A stretch of DNA of 64,000 nucleotides, from assembly GCA_037783415.1 (NCBI GenBank), contig JAZGTN010000212.1, positions 310,001 to 374,000 of the forward strand, read 5' to 3'. Positions 47,801 through 51,565 of this stretch are shown one piece after another. Every line of letters starts with the position of its first letter. Within the stretch, counting starts at the first letter, position 1. Below the pieces are notes generated by a model. The model saw nothing but the letters and a program-made list of their open reading frames with translations. It ran no database searches and was not told the origin of the DNA. The translations under genes and the position numbers were made by a program. Source of the stretch: Leptasterias polaris (Eukaryota > Echinodermata > Asteroidea > Forcipulatida > Asteriidae).

Positions 47801-49486
47801 CTGGTGTTACCACAATTCTGGTGTTACAACAGCTCTGGCGTTACCACATTTCTGTGTTACCACATTTCTGGTGTTACCACAACTCTGGTGTTACCACAAC
47901 TCTGGTGTTACTCTGGTGTTACCACAACTCTAGTGTTACCACAACCCTTTAGATTGTATGTATCTTCACCATGCAAAGATTCAAACCCAATGTACATCAT
48001 TGTTTTTTTGGATTGATATTTAAATCGCCATCATTTAGTTGAAATGAACATGCTACACAATCAACCTGAAAGTTTCATCAAGTTTGTGTAAAACCTGTTG
48101 TTTCCACTTAAATTGCTTGAACTTGTGAAGGAAAGAAAATGGCCCACTTCAATGGACCCTAGTGTCGGAATACCAAAGCTGCCAACTCTCCCTGATTCTG
48201 TAGAAAGTTCCCTGAAAATGAACCAATATTTCCATGCTCTTATTGAAAAATTGAAAACTCCCCGATTGTGGAAAAATGATTTCTCATTATGTTGAATGTA
48301 ATTCTATATACCCTGTGTGTTGGAGAAAATCTCCCTGAGTGGAAGATGCAAATGTTGGCAGCACTAGAATATGCGCAAAAATTGCCTGGTCTGTTTTTAA
48401 TCTTCATTTAGCATCTATTTTTTGCATATGCTTTTTCGTTCAGGACTGAATGTTGGGCCTGTTGTGTCGGGTGTTATTGGTGCACGCAAACCTCAATACG
48501 ACATCTGGGGGAACACGGTCAATGTTTCCAGTCGTATGGACAGTACTGGAGTGCCAGATAAAATACAGGTAAGTGAGCAATTTTACTGAGGGAATTGTGA
48601 AGTTGCAATTTGTATCAAAAATCGGTTGTTATTAAGGGAAGAAAAGTGTTGGACGAGGTCTTGAACATTTGTTTGTCATGCGATTTTGCCCTTTTTGTAA
48701 AAAATCGTAAAATTGCTGGAAAATCTGTAAAAAAATTCAGGAAATTTTCAATTCTTGTCACCTTCTCAGGCTCTGTTTCTTGAAGGGCAAAATGGCATGC
48801 GACGCTCAACAGTTGTTCATAGGCGCGCGCACTAGTAGATTGAACATTGATTACCGGTATGTATTGATTGCATTACGCGTAAATAGCGCGTCATGCGCAT
48901 GTTTAAACACTTCTCACCATGTTTATATTGCATGTTTAAACATGGCTACCTGAACTCCTTTCGACAAACCAGAATTTTATAAGTTATTCATAAATCAAAT
49001 AGTCTACCCACAAGTTGCTTTGCCAAAAATTTGTCTTGATATGGTTTACCGTTAGTTAAAATCCTAGCTATAACTGTAGGTTTTAATCAGGTTTGATTTG
49101 TTTAAGGACGTTACAGCCATTGGTTTCTCCAGTGAACTAGACAACGGAATAGATGTGCGTGCAAAACTCTCCTTACAAACCCCCCAAGATATATATATAT
49201 ATATTATTTTTTTTACTGTCGATCAGTTTGTGTTTTCCTGATTGTTTGGGTGAGGAAGGATCCTAGTAAATCACCCAAGGGAGCTTGGGTATGAAGTTAT
49301 GTTTTTGAAACTCTCAGAACTTGAATGTTTATGATTTTTTATTTGTAGGTCACACAAGAGATGGCTAACATTCTGCAGCCATTGGGTTACACCCTTGTGG
49401 AAAGAGGTTACATCACAGTCAAGGGCAAAGGTGAAATGCTGACCTACTTTCTCGAGGGGACACCAAACAAAATTGACATACGGTGA
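8617..49486 (+). CDS. ADCY5/6: Adenylyl cyclase, type 5/6 class (3' part, 14 exons)
   Basis: The joined exons encode 721 residues plus a stop. The enzyme makes cAMP from ATP at the plasma membrane downstream of Gs, Gi and calcium. Seen in order: the end of C1a ([25 protein letters not shown]), a C1b linker, the conserved block [20 protein letters not shown], hydrophobic segments of the second membrane bundle with Asn-glycosylation sequons, and a complete C2 domain. C2 keeps the family's ATP-site and catalytic residues: Lys in EKIKTIGS, Asp in YDIWG, Asn and Arg in [12 protein letters not shown], and Lys in VKGKGEM. The C1b block and the [17 protein letters not shown] motif are typical of vertebrate ADCY5 and ADCY6 rather than the AC1/3/8, AC2/4/7 or AC9 groups. 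Every splice phase matches. The N-terminus, first membrane bundle and the C1a metal-binding aspartates are not in the window. Whether it is the single ancestor of ADCY5 and ADCY6 is inference. Confidence 0.95.
9168..9600 (+). mobile_element. 430-bp dispersed element (GAAAGTTTCAGCTGAAAACA family)
   Basis: Copies at 44145-44530, 50640-51050, 61225-61920 (interrupted) and 330-500 (broken). Shared landmarks include TCAGAAATCT, TTCTCAAAATAGTTT and TACTATCAACAGCTG. This copy keeps an uninterrupted ACCAATCTATGACCCTAC. Confidence 0.75.
10715..11344. repeat. 315-bp tandem duplication
   Basis: Two units (10715-11029 and 11030-11344) with almost no differences, for example CATCGGGAGG against CATCGGAAGG. 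Each unit has an older internal duplication around CTCTATTGAT...GTAAGAGAAGTGGT, and a third diverged half-unit follows to about 11400. Confidence 0.9.
12346..12650. mobile_element. 350-bp MITE fragment (TTGGTAGAGCTGACA family)
   Basis: Begins AAAGGTACATGTATTATACA and carries the family's GTTACAACCAAA and ACATGCTG blocks in inverted order relative to 5920. A CRE-bearing MITE is inserted a few bases after it. Confidence 0.6.
12656..12824. mobile_element. 169-bp MITE with TA target duplication, copy 2
   Basis: Same length and orientation as 6262-6430 with a single C/A difference. Perfect TGACGTCA at 12668-12675 and 12804-12811. TA flanks both ends. Confidence 0.92.
13524..14223. repeat. 700-bp CTG/GTT/GTC triplet repeat
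   Basis: Almost uninterrupted triplets of the form (Y)TG/GTY on the plus strand. The complement is CAG/CAA-rich and would read as poly-Gln in one frame. Plus-strand reading gives poly-Leu, poly-Val/Ala or poly-Cys in the three frames, with no other protein context. It lies inside a cyclase intron. Confidence 0.95.
15008..15726 (-). mobile_element. tRNA-Leu-like SINE split by a MITE
   Basis: Starts with (AAT)n at 15008-15040 and a TATATAGCGC end, and finishes with GGGCCACAACACGCCAC at the head. The middle is interrupted at 15362-15645 by a GGGCCCAATTTCATA MITE. Just after the head, 15740-15830 has an isolated B box (GGGTTCAAATCCC) from another truncated SINE. Confidence 0.82.
15362..15645. 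mobile_element. GGGCCCAATTTCATA MITE nested in a SINE
   Basis: Ends GGGCCCAATTTCATAACGCT / AGTTGGGCCC; interior rich in GCTTAACGGTAAGCA and its complement. Same broad family as the copies at 25524, 36296, 41698, 44630, 49584 and 61996. Confidence 0.8.
16515..16905. mobile_element. GGTAATTAC-family MITE, copy
   Basis: GGCAGGGTGTACTTTTGCTA at the left, TACCCAAAGTATTTCCCTGC at the right, and the family's GGCTTCAGGGATGAAGCC palindrome near 16700. Confidence 0.8.
17330..17760 (-). mobile_element. Two tRNA-like SINE copies (TAGCTCAGTTGGTAGAGCG head)
   Basis: Two minus-strand tRNA-like heads at 17375-17450 and 17683-17757: TAGCTCAGTTGGTAGAGCGC (A box) and GGTTC(C/A)AA(C/T)CC (B box). A spacer shared with 45960-46170 lies between them. 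Other heads are at 28560-28632, 35350-35413 and 45893-45963, all on the minus strand. Stems are imperfect, so these are not functional tRNAs. Confidence 0.75.
17881..18090 (+). repeat. 52-bp tandem repeat of a tRNA 5' half, 4 copies
   Basis: GGGTTAGATGGCTCAGTTGG starts each unit (17881, 17933, 17985, 18037). Each unit has an A box; only the last is followed by a B box-like GGTTGAGATCC and the SINE body. The first three units are identical. Confidence 0.92.
18690..19380 (+). pseudogene. Possible decayed transposase-like sequence
   Basis: Short open pieces occur in plus frames, such as [20 protein letters not shown] near 19090 and [14 protein letters not shown] near 19328. The latter loosely resembles the C-terminal P-x-S-x-A...ER motif of hAT transposases. 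The pieces are in different frames with stops between them. This is a weak call. Confidence 0.2.
20180..21175. mobile_element. 350-bp MITE carrying nested palindromic elements
   Basis: The outer element starts AAAGGTATTATACAGGATTG and resumes after 21004 with TTGTAACAACCAAAAATCAG. Between lie an inverted pair CTCTATCGAAATGAGGAAT (20374) / ATTCCTCAATTCGATAGAG (20809) and a near-perfect hairpin 20827-21005. Confidence 0.75.
20827..21005. mobile_element. Hairpin element with 75-bp arms
   Basis: Arms 20827-20906 and 20932-21005 are complementary (CCCCGCCTCCTTACGAGTTG and complement), with a loop of about 25 bases. The arms contain CCCCGCC/GGCGGGG and ATTGG/CCAAT boxes. Confidence 0.88.
21341..21737. 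mobile_element. GGTAATTAC-family MITE, copy
   Basis: Starts AAAGGCACAGTACACGTTTG and ends ATTACCAAACGTATGCAG. The interior matches the copies at 33718-34115 and 60725-61045. Confidence 0.78.
22195..22336 (+). CDS. ADCY5/6: Adenylyl cyclase exon 2 of window (end of C1a)
   Basis: The acceptor follows a T-rich tract ending in tcag; the donor is gtaatc. It starts by completing Gly and reads [20 protein letters not shown], then [20 protein letters not shown]. This is the end of C1a and is diagnostic of mammalian-type cyclases. It ends in phase 0. The upstream intron is 13.4 kb, the largest in the window. Confidence 0.94.
22337..24174. other. 1.8-kb cyclase intron
   Basis: 22345-23040 looks like an old dispersed repeat (ATT-rich start, CATTCCATAATGAAGG), but I cannot name its family. 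23050-23920 shows only T-rich runs. 23930-24060 contains a diverged copy of the element at 55000-55225, including a histone-type stem-loop. Confidence 0.5.
23975..23990 (+). promoter_or_regulatory. Histone-type 3' stem-loop inside a dispersed element
   Basis: GGCTCTTTTCAGAGCC is the canonical metazoan histone mRNA 3' hairpin (6-bp stem, 4-base loop). CCAAAAAGAGAT follows 10 bases later, like a histone downstream element. No histone coding end was recognised upstream. A related hairpin is on the minus strand at 55092-55078. Confidence 0.55.
24175..24371 (+). CDS. ADCY5/6: Adenylyl cyclase exon 3 of window (C1b linker)
   Basis: Acceptor atcag, donor gtaggt, phase 0 to phase 2. The peptide is polar and Ser/Asn-rich ([20 protein letters not shown]), followed by [12 protein letters not shown], which aligns with the WGAE(R/K)PF..(H/Y)L motif of vertebrate ADCY5/6. 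The linker is probably flexible and a site of regulation by kinases and Gi. The last two bases join the next exon to make Lys. Confidence 0.9.
24513..25045 (+). mobile_element. Palindrome-headed dispersed element, copy 2
   Basis: Opens with a hairpin of 76-bp arms (24518-24593 and 24607-24683) and a 13-base loop, with only a few mismatches. Continues TTGGGTTGTGTGCACGCG and ends GACGTGCTCTCCACCAATCA, collinear with 1122-1605. Confidence 0.85.
25392..25705. mobile_element. Two adjoining MITE fragments
   Basis: 25392-25520 belongs to the CAGGCCTGGAATTTCAT family (right end missing). 25524-25705 is a GGGCCCAATTTCATA-family copy (GAATCATATTTTGGCTGGTA interior, shared with 41760-41820). Confidence 0.65.
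26253..26410. mobile_element. 158-bp MITE with CAGGCCTGGAATT ends
   Basis: Inverted ends CAGGCCTGGAATTTCAT / AATTCCAGGCCTG. The interior AAAGGGCACTT and GGCAACGAAGGCC(G) recurs at 29645-29810, 42540-42800 (two copies in tandem) and 62245-62360. Confidence 0.78.
26791..27156 (-). mobile_element. tRNA-Leu-like SINE, copy
   Basis: Starts with (AAT)n at 26793-26821, then TATATAGCGCATTTCACA, and ends at the head with ACTCGGCCATCACAC. The B box appears as GGGACTCGAACCC on the plus strand. Confidence 0.83.
27221..27486 (+). mobile_element. tRNA-derived SINE, second family
   Basis: TGGTTGGCTAGCGCGTAAAG (A box region) and CCCTGGTTTGAATACCG (B box region), then GTGAGTAGAGTTGTGC and TGGTTCTCTCCTATGCCAC. 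Collinear with 43567-43890. Another minus-strand B box (plus GGATTCGAACCTGGG) follows at 27640 from a third truncated SINE. Confidence 0.75.
28130..28290 (-). mobile_element. Truncated tRNA-like SINE
   Basis: The plus strand shows GTGGGATTCGTACAGGTG (mutated B box complement) and AACCACTGAGCTACATGTAG, like the 27575-27700 remnant (ACTGAAAACCCAATCCACAT in both). The head is too degraded for a named tRNA. Confidence 0.5.
28545..28650 (-). mobile_element. tRNA-like SINE head (TAGCTCAATTGGTGGAGC)
   Basis: Copy of the 17330 family: GGATTAACGTGCCGGTGCTC on the plus strand and a degraded B box. The tail reads TTTTGGGTTGAACAAAG, as in the other copies. Confidence 0.6.
29645..29810. mobile_element. 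CAGGCCTGGAATT MITE, copy
   Basis: CAAGGCCTGGCATTTCATC at the left and TGTAATTCCTGGCCTG at the right; interior as in 26253-26410. Confidence 0.75.
30010..30350 (+). mobile_element. Retroelement end with GGGTCGAAACGTC motif, copy 1
   Basis: A C/T-rich 250-bp stretch is followed by TTTAGCCTTCGAGAAAGACT and CTGCTAGGGTCGAAACGTCA. The same arrangement is at 55965-56265. The GACTC..GGGTC hairpin followed by GAAACGTC resembles the ends of Penelope-like elements, but no reading frame is present. Confidence 0.55.
30571..30730. repeat. 80-bp perfect tandem duplication
   Basis: AAGCGTAATTAGTTTACTAC begins units at 30571 and 30651, which appear identical. Each contains (CATA)n and GTACATACAC. Confidence 0.93.
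30771..31112 (-). mobile_element. tRNA-Leu-like SINE, 3' truncated
   Basis: Lacks the TATATAGCGC tail but keeps GTTTACAAGGTGCTGTGGCG and the head complement CTCGGCCACGACACGCCA at the right. Confidence 0.82.
31443..31467. repeat. Interstitial telomere-type repeat (CCCTAA)n
   Basis: About four CCCTAA units (the complement of TTAGGG), followed by degenerate CCCTAG/CCCTCA units. CCTATGTTCC (31401) and GGAACATAGG (31509) form inverted arms around the tract. Confidence 0.85.
33366..34115. mobile_element. Two adjacent GGTAATTAC-family MITEs before exon 4
   Basis: Copy a, 33366-33722, has ends AAAGGGTGTGTACAACATTG / CAATGTTGTACACACCCTTT. Copy b, about 33718-34115, has ends AAAGGGAGTGTATATACCTT / AAGGTATACTTTGCCTTTA. 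They abut head to tail. Copy b ends about 40 bases before the exon 4 acceptor. Confidence 0.8.
34156..34315 (+). CDS. ADCY5/6: Adenylyl cyclase exon 4 of window (C1b conserved block)
   Basis: Acceptor cggtag after a long T tract; donor gtacgt. It contains [20 protein letters not shown] and [20 protein letters not shown]. This segment is nearly invariant in ADCY5/6 and is the best evidence for subtype. Two adjacent MITE copies end about 40 bases before the acceptor. The upstream intron is 9.8 kb. Confidence 0.95.
36296..36490. mobile_element. GGGCCC-type MITE, copy
   Basis: Ends CAGGGCCTGACTTTATAGAG and GCAGCTCTATATGCAATTGG; interior GATTGGCATCCTGCTCAT as at 49640. Confidence 0.7.
36934..36992 (+). 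mobile_element. Head fragment of the tRNA-Leu-like SINE
   Basis: CGGCGTGTCGTGGCCGAG and CATGCTGTGGTGTTTC only; the body is absent. Confidence 0.7.
37040..37740. mobile_element. CTCCCTGATTCTG MITE with a second MITE inside
   Basis: The outer element (GCTGCCAACACTCCCTGATT) recurs uninterrupted at 46960-47120 and 48176-48370. The inner one spans about 37160-37637, with inverted ends AATTATGTTGGCGTAAC (37177-37193 / 37603-37619) extended by poly-A and AGGCCT, and TA at both borders. Confidence 0.82.
37769..37866 (+). CDS. ADCY5/6: Adenylyl cyclase exon 5 of window (TM7)
   Basis: Acceptor ttttacag, donor gtaagt, phase 0 to 2. It encodes [20 protein letters not shown] followed by [13 protein letters not shown], which is the first helix of the second membrane bundle. 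A run of about 15 G lies about 30 bases past the donor. Confidence 0.9.
38180..38358. mobile_element. Short MITE with AGGGCCCGTTTT / ATGGACCCT ends
   Basis: Inverted GGGCGGAAAATTTT and AAATTTTCCGCACC arms near the ends, about 180 bp. Flanking 38030-38110 and 38410-38500 share blocks with 42270-42440 (AAAACCACAGTGG, GATATTGAATGGTCAGACAG). Confidence 0.6.
38560..39110. other. Intronic stretch with repeat scraps
   Basis: 38560-38610 resembles a GGGCCC-type MITE end (GAGCCATGACATTTGGCCCA), and 38680-38750 a SINE tail (AATAATATTAATAATAATT). The rest, up to the acceptor at 39173, shows nothing recognised. Confidence 0.4.
39174..39258 (+). CDS. ADCY5/6: Adenylyl cyclase exon 6 of window (TM8)
   Basis: Acceptor tcacag, donor gtaagt. 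The first base completes Lys. It reads [20 protein letters not shown] and continues IVLAEKCF, one hydrophobic helix. It is only 85 bases long. The following intron contains the 40-bp tandem array. Confidence 0.88.
39408..41172. mobile_element. Composite: two MITE bodies around a 40-bp array
   Basis: The left body (39408-39644) and right body (40965-41172) are both GGGCCC/GGCTCTGCTTAC-family MITEs (AACGTGGAGTAC, CCCTGCTAACCTGTGAAAT in both). Outer ends CAGGGCCC and CGCCCTG are inverted. The array between is made of the family's left terminal 40 bp. It fills most of the 2.1-kb intron. Confidence 0.85.
39645..40964. repeat. 40-bp tandem array, 33 copies
   Basis: Unit: GGCTCTGCTTACTGCCAAAA then TCTGCTCTTGTGATCACCAT; 1,320 bp is 33.0 units. 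The only variant seen is near 40630, where CTTGTGATCA is TACGTGATCA. The unit matches the MITE left end seen at 62009-62050. It contains TGATCA and CCATGG palindromes. Confidence 0.97.
41405..41521 (+). CDS. ADCY5/6: Adenylyl cyclase exon 7 of window (TM9)
   Basis: Acceptor gatttag, donor gtaagt, phase 0 at both ends, 39 codons. It encodes [20 protein letters not shown] and the hydrophobic stretch [18 protein letters not shown], consistent with a loop and a membrane helix. Confidence 0.88.
41698..41882. mobile_element. GGGCCC-type MITE, copy
   Basis: AGCAGGATACCAGTCAGAAA and TTTTGGCTGGTAACCTTATT interior; right end AGCAGCTCTATGAAATTGGC. Confidence 0.7.
41885..42165 (+). pseudogene. LINE reverse-transcriptase C-terminal remnant
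   Basis: One plus frame reads [20 protein letters not shown] and [12 protein letters not shown], the typical end of a non-LTR retrotransposon ORF2 (LWNSLP...FK..). Stops follow, and the rest is 3' UTR-like. Confidence 0.7.
42460..42800. repeat. Two diverged tandem copies of a MITE-like block
   Basis: GGCAAGGCAGTCTTTCCC and GACAAGGCAGTTTTTTCTC start units about 140 bp apart; both continue AAATTT(A/C)TACTG and ACATTTCA(A/G)GGGGC(A). Related to 26253-26410. Confidence 0.7.
43117..43284 (+). CDS. ADCY5/6: Adenylyl cyclase exon 8 of window (extracellular loop)
   Basis: Acceptor atgtag, donor gtatgg, phase 0 at both ends, 56 codons. It is hydrophilic, with three cysteines and one N-glycosylation sequon (NIT), as expected for the large extracellular loop between helices 9 and 10. 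The next codons past the donor stay open into a LINE remnant (see findings). Confidence 0.88.
43285..43565 (+). pseudogene. LINE 3' end directly after a cyclase exon
   Basis: Reads [20 protein letters not shown], then [13 protein letters not shown] and a stop, a clear non-LTR retrotransposon ORF2 C-terminus. After it come GCGCTTGAGTAATCTTTC, AAGTGCACTTTTTAAG and an (ATT)n tail (43538-43565). It is in frame with exon 8 across the splice donor. Confidence 0.8.
43567..43890 (+). mobile_element. tRNA-derived SINE, second family, copy
   Basis: GGTTGTGCGTTAAGTGCTCT and CCTGGTTCAAATCCCGGC (B box), then GTGAGTAGAGTTGTGCG. It sits at the (ATT)n tail of the LINE and ends 40 bases before exon 9. Confidence 0.8.
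43930..44105 (+). CDS. ADCY5/6: Adenylyl cyclase exon 9 of window (TM10-TM11)
   Basis: Acceptor cctcag, donor gtaaga. It reads [20 protein letters not shown] and [20 protein letters not shown], two hydrophobic helices, then ELFNNSDLL with a second N-glycosylation sequon (NNS). It ends in phase 2, completing Gly in the next exon. Confidence 0.92.
44145..44530 (+). mobile_element. 430-bp dispersed element, copy
   Basis: TTTGTCAACGAAATGCTGAT, CAGTGTCTACTTGCTGAG and TTCTCAAAATAGTTTATAC landmarks; collinear with 9168-9600, lacking the final part. Confidence 0.7.
44630..44883. mobile_element. Complete GGGCCC/GGCTCTGCTTAC MITE
   Basis: 254 bp with inverted ends of about 30 bp (CTGGGCCCAATTCCATGGCT against its complement, two mismatches). 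The interior is rich in CGCTTAC/GTAAGCG. It is the reference copy for the array origin at 39645. Confidence 0.88.
45380..45515. mobile_element. MITE-like fragment (TTGCTTAGCAATTAA)
   Basis: GTGACATCACACTTTGCTTA and GCAATTAAGATTGA are shared in inverse order with 54720-54885 (TTAATTGCTTAGCAAAGTGT, TGATGTCAC). Confidence 0.55.
45567..45699 (+). CDS. ADCY5/6: Adenylyl cyclase exon 10 of window (TM12 and start of C2)
   Basis: Acceptor atacag, donor gtattg. It encodes the last helix ([20 protein letters not shown]) and the highly conserved junction [15 protein letters not shown] leading into C2. Phase 0 at the end. Confidence 0.95.
45893..46170 (-). mobile_element. tRNA-like SINE plus spacer, copy
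   Basis: GATTAACGTGCCGGCGCTCT and ACCAACTGAGCTATCTAGCC on the plus strand (head complement), then the same 200-bp spacer as at 17455-17640 (GATACAACCTGGGAAGCGGC). Confidence 0.72.
46597..46860 (+). CDS. ADCY5/6: Adenylyl cyclase exon 11 of window (C2 N-terminal half)
   Basis: Acceptor cctag, donor gtatgg, 88 codons. Key motifs are [35 protein letters not shown] and [20 protein letters not shown]. This is the start of the class III cyclase fold in C2. It is markedly GC-richer than the flanking introns. Confidence 0.97.
46960..47120. mobile_element. CTCCCTGATTCTG MITE, copy
   Basis: GCAGAAAGTTCCCTCAAAAT and TTGAATGTAATTCTAAATAT; uninterrupted counterpart of 37040-37740. It fills about 40% of a 386-bp intron. 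Confidence 0.7.
47247..47451 (+). CDS. ADCY5/6: Adenylyl cyclase exon 12 of window (C2, adenine-site Lys)
   Basis: Acceptor ctccag, donor gtaagt. It contains [20 protein letters not shown], with the Lys that contacts the purine ring and the Ser of the forskolin pocket in known mammalian C2 structures, and the helix [14 protein letters not shown]. It ends in phase 1. Confidence 0.96.
47626..47948. repeat. 17-bp minisatellite, about 19 copies
   Basis: Unit CTGGTGTTACCACAACT with scattered substitutions and small indels, in the 992-bp intron between exons 12 and 13. Open frames here are repeat artefacts. Confidence 0.95.
48176..48370. mobile_element. CTCCCTGATTCTG MITE, copy
   Basis: AGCTGCCAACTCTCCCTGAT at the left, TGTTGGCAGCAC at the right; the inverted ends show this is a MITE. 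It ends 70 bases before exon 13. Confidence 0.75.
48444..48568 (+). CDS. ADCY5/6: Adenylyl cyclase exon 13 of window (C2 catalytic Asn/Arg)
   Basis: Acceptor gttcag, donor gtaagt. It reads [20 protein letters not shown] and [20 protein letters not shown]. It holds the adenine-contacting Asp and the transition-state Asn and Arg. All are intact, so the enzyme should be active. Confidence 0.97.
48632..49000 (+). mobile_element. Palindrome-headed element, diverged copy 3
   Basis: AAGGGAAGAAAAGTGTTGGA start, then GCGCGCGCACTAGTAG and CATGTTTAAACACTTCTCAC, with TTATTCATAAATC at the end; collinear with 24513-25045, without the large hairpin. Confidence 0.6.
49349..49486 (+). CDS. ADCY5/6: Adenylyl cyclase terminal exon (C2 end, stop)
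   Basis: Acceptor atttgtag. It encodes [20 protein letters not shown] and [18 protein letters not shown], with the triphosphate-binding Lys in VKGKGEM, and ends NKIDIR with stop TGA at 49484-49486. The tail after the catalytic domain is only about 9 residues. Confidence 0.96.
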   Translation, partial: VTQEMANILQPLGYTLVERGYITVKGKGEMLTYFLEGTPNKIDIR

Positions 49487-49583
49487 CCAGGCAATCATTC
49501 TACAGTATTTTGTATCAGTTTTATAGTTTTATGTTCTCCGATCTTGTCCTTCTTCCGTCGTCGTGGGACTTCCCTTTTTTTTG

Positions 49584-49728
49584 CTTACCAGAATAAGGTT
49601 ACCAGCCAAACTACCATGTCACGTGTACTTTTTGTGACTGGTATCCTGCTCATTTCTGCTTAGCAGACAATTGTTAAGCAATATTTTCTGCTTAAGCAGC
49701 TCTATGAAATTGGGCCCCGGTGAGAAAT
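49584..49728. mobile_element. GGGCCC-type MITE in the cyclase 3' region
   Basis: GGTTACCAGCCAAACTACCA interior and CTATGAAATTGGGCCCCGG right end. About 100 bases after the stop codon, so probably transcribed in the 3' UTR. Confidence 0.7.
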
Positions 49729-49831
49729 GTGATTTCTCTTCCTTTCACAAGTTAGCTACTTGTCTTCTGTGGACGGTTTAGATATTGTACAAGTTCGAGA
49801 GTAACTACACACACTTGCGACACTTTTAGGG

Positions 49832-50272
49832 TTAGTGTCGTGGCCGAGCGGATAAGAGCACCGGACTCAAGCTCTGGTGTTTCTGTTCAGCAGAGTGTGG
49901 GTTCGAGTCCCGGTCGTGACACTTGTGTCCTTATTAAGCAAGACACTTAACCATTATTGCTTCGTCCTTCGGATGGGACGTAAAGCCGTTGGTCCCGTGT
50001 GTTGTGTAATGCACGTAAAGAACCCAGTGCACTTATCGAAAAGAGAAGGGGTTTGCCCCGGTGTTCCTGGTTTGATCGGCTGCATATTGCGCCACAGCAC
50101 CTTGTAAACCATTACATGGTGCTATGTAAAGAAATAGGCCTCAAAATTCAAAAAGTAGCTCCACATATATACCTTGCAGGAAAATATTGACTGTTGAAGC
50201 GCCTTGAGCGTCACTGAGTGACGGATATGAGCGCTATATAAGAAGCCATTATTATTATTTTATTATTATTTT
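49832..50272 (+). mobile_element. Full-length tRNA-Leu-like SINE
   Basis: The head GTGTCGTGGCCGAGCGGATA is a class II tRNA with a CTCAAGC anticodon loop (CAA, Leu) and a variable arm, with B box GGGTTCGAGTCCC. Then a 270-bp body, the 3' end GCGCTATATAAGAAGCC and (ATT)n. Best reference copy for the family; others are at 3613, 15008, 26791, 30771 and 61381. Confidence 0.92.
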
Positions 50273-50349
50273 TACAACATAAAATCGATTGTTAAAGTGA
50301 ACAAACTGTCTGTAATGTTTTCTGATAATGTTAGTACTTTAAGGCAGGC

Positions 50350-51050
50350 TCATAGATTGGTTTTTGGTAATGTAATGCTGACTTTTGGGTGGTCTGGTTG
50401 GTGTAGAGGTATCTTTCTTTACCTTCCACCTCGAGGACCCTGGCTCAAATCTCACCAGGGGTACTATATGGATTGGGTTTTCAGTCCCTTCCTGACTGCG
50501 TGGGTTTTCCCTGGATTAATTCTCTGGGGTTTTCCTCCCACATCTAAAACTAAAACTTCCTGCCTTGTCTTTTCTTCATGAGGTTCTTGTCTAGTACAGT
50601 GATTAAGTTCGCTCTGAGAGTCCTTGGATTCACAGCCAGAATAAATGAAATTCAATTTATAGGCAAAAATTATAAAGAAAGATACAATACAAGTCACATG
50701 TGAAAGTTTCAGCTGAAAGAGTGTCTACTTACTGAGTAAACAGCAAAAAACTGTCAGGGTATTTTCACAAAACGTCAAATCCATCCACATTTAACGAGGT
50801 GACAGCGGGTACCACAGTGGCCGTAGCATTCGCGAACGGACACTACCCTTCAGAAATCTGAGAAAAAATTCATCTCCTCAGATTTAAATGTTTTGGGATG
50901 AAAAATTATCCGAATCGCATTACATCAAACGGAATCCTTTCTCAAAATAGTTTATACTATCAACAGCTGCAGTGCTTCTCACCAAGTAAGTTTTGAAGTT
51001 CATTAATTTTTGGATAAGATACCAATCTATGACACTACATTTATTGCCTC
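50350..51050 (+). mobile_element. 430-bp dispersed element split by a tRNA-like SINE
   Basis: Left stub at 50355-50390 (TTGGTTTTTGGTAATGTAAT), main part 50645-51050. The insert (50390-50640) has TGGTGTAGAGG and GGCTCAAATCT boxes at tRNA spacing. ACCAATCTATGACACTAC at 51020 is an intact form of the site interrupted at 500. Confidence 0.65.
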
Positions 51051-51530
51051 ATTTTATTAGATAAATAGATCCCCGAAAAGCTTGAAAAATGAGAAAGGGT
51101 GTAACATGTATATACAAATATAGTTAATATAAATAGCAATATCATTCTGGTTGTTCCGTTATGTATCTTGATCAAACTGAAAGATCCACCTTGTAATTAA
51201 AATGAAAAATCAAAGATGTGCTAAATTTATAAATTAATGTTGATGTAAAAATCCTAGTTGACTCTTTACCGGATGTGTACTGTGGCTTCAAAGACTGTAC
51301 AAAAGAAATGCAAACTTATCTTTGAAGGTTTATTATCATTGCAGGAGATGAAAGTGGCAACAAATGTTGTCCGAAAAGGACTGTTGTGCTTATTGTGTTT
51401 TGCATGGTTGTATTGAAAGAAACAAATTCTGGAAAGTTGTAAATTTGGGGATAAAGCGACTTAGTTTTTAAACCTGCCTTCGGATCATGGGAAACTTTGC
51501 ATTTTGGATGAGATATAAATGTACATAAGT

Positions 51531-51565
51531 AATAAAGGAAATAGATTAAACATTATGTAAATAAA
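51531..51565 (+). terminator. Candidate polyadenylation signals of the cyclase gene
   Basis: Two AATAAA hexamers lie at 51531 and 51560 in AT-rich, repeat-poor sequence, the first such region after the repeats at 49590-51050. If used, the 3' UTR is about 2 kb and includes a MITE and a full SINE. AT-rich DNA makes chance hexamers common, so this is tentative. Confidence 0.3.

Noticed and set aside
47548..48016. Open frames with repeated [16 protein letters not shown]
   Set aside because: Translation of the 17-bp minisatellite.
49832..49920. tRNA-Leu gene
   Set aside because: Class II tRNA-like with good boxes but mispaired stems, and continuous with a SINE body and ATT tail repeated elsewhere.
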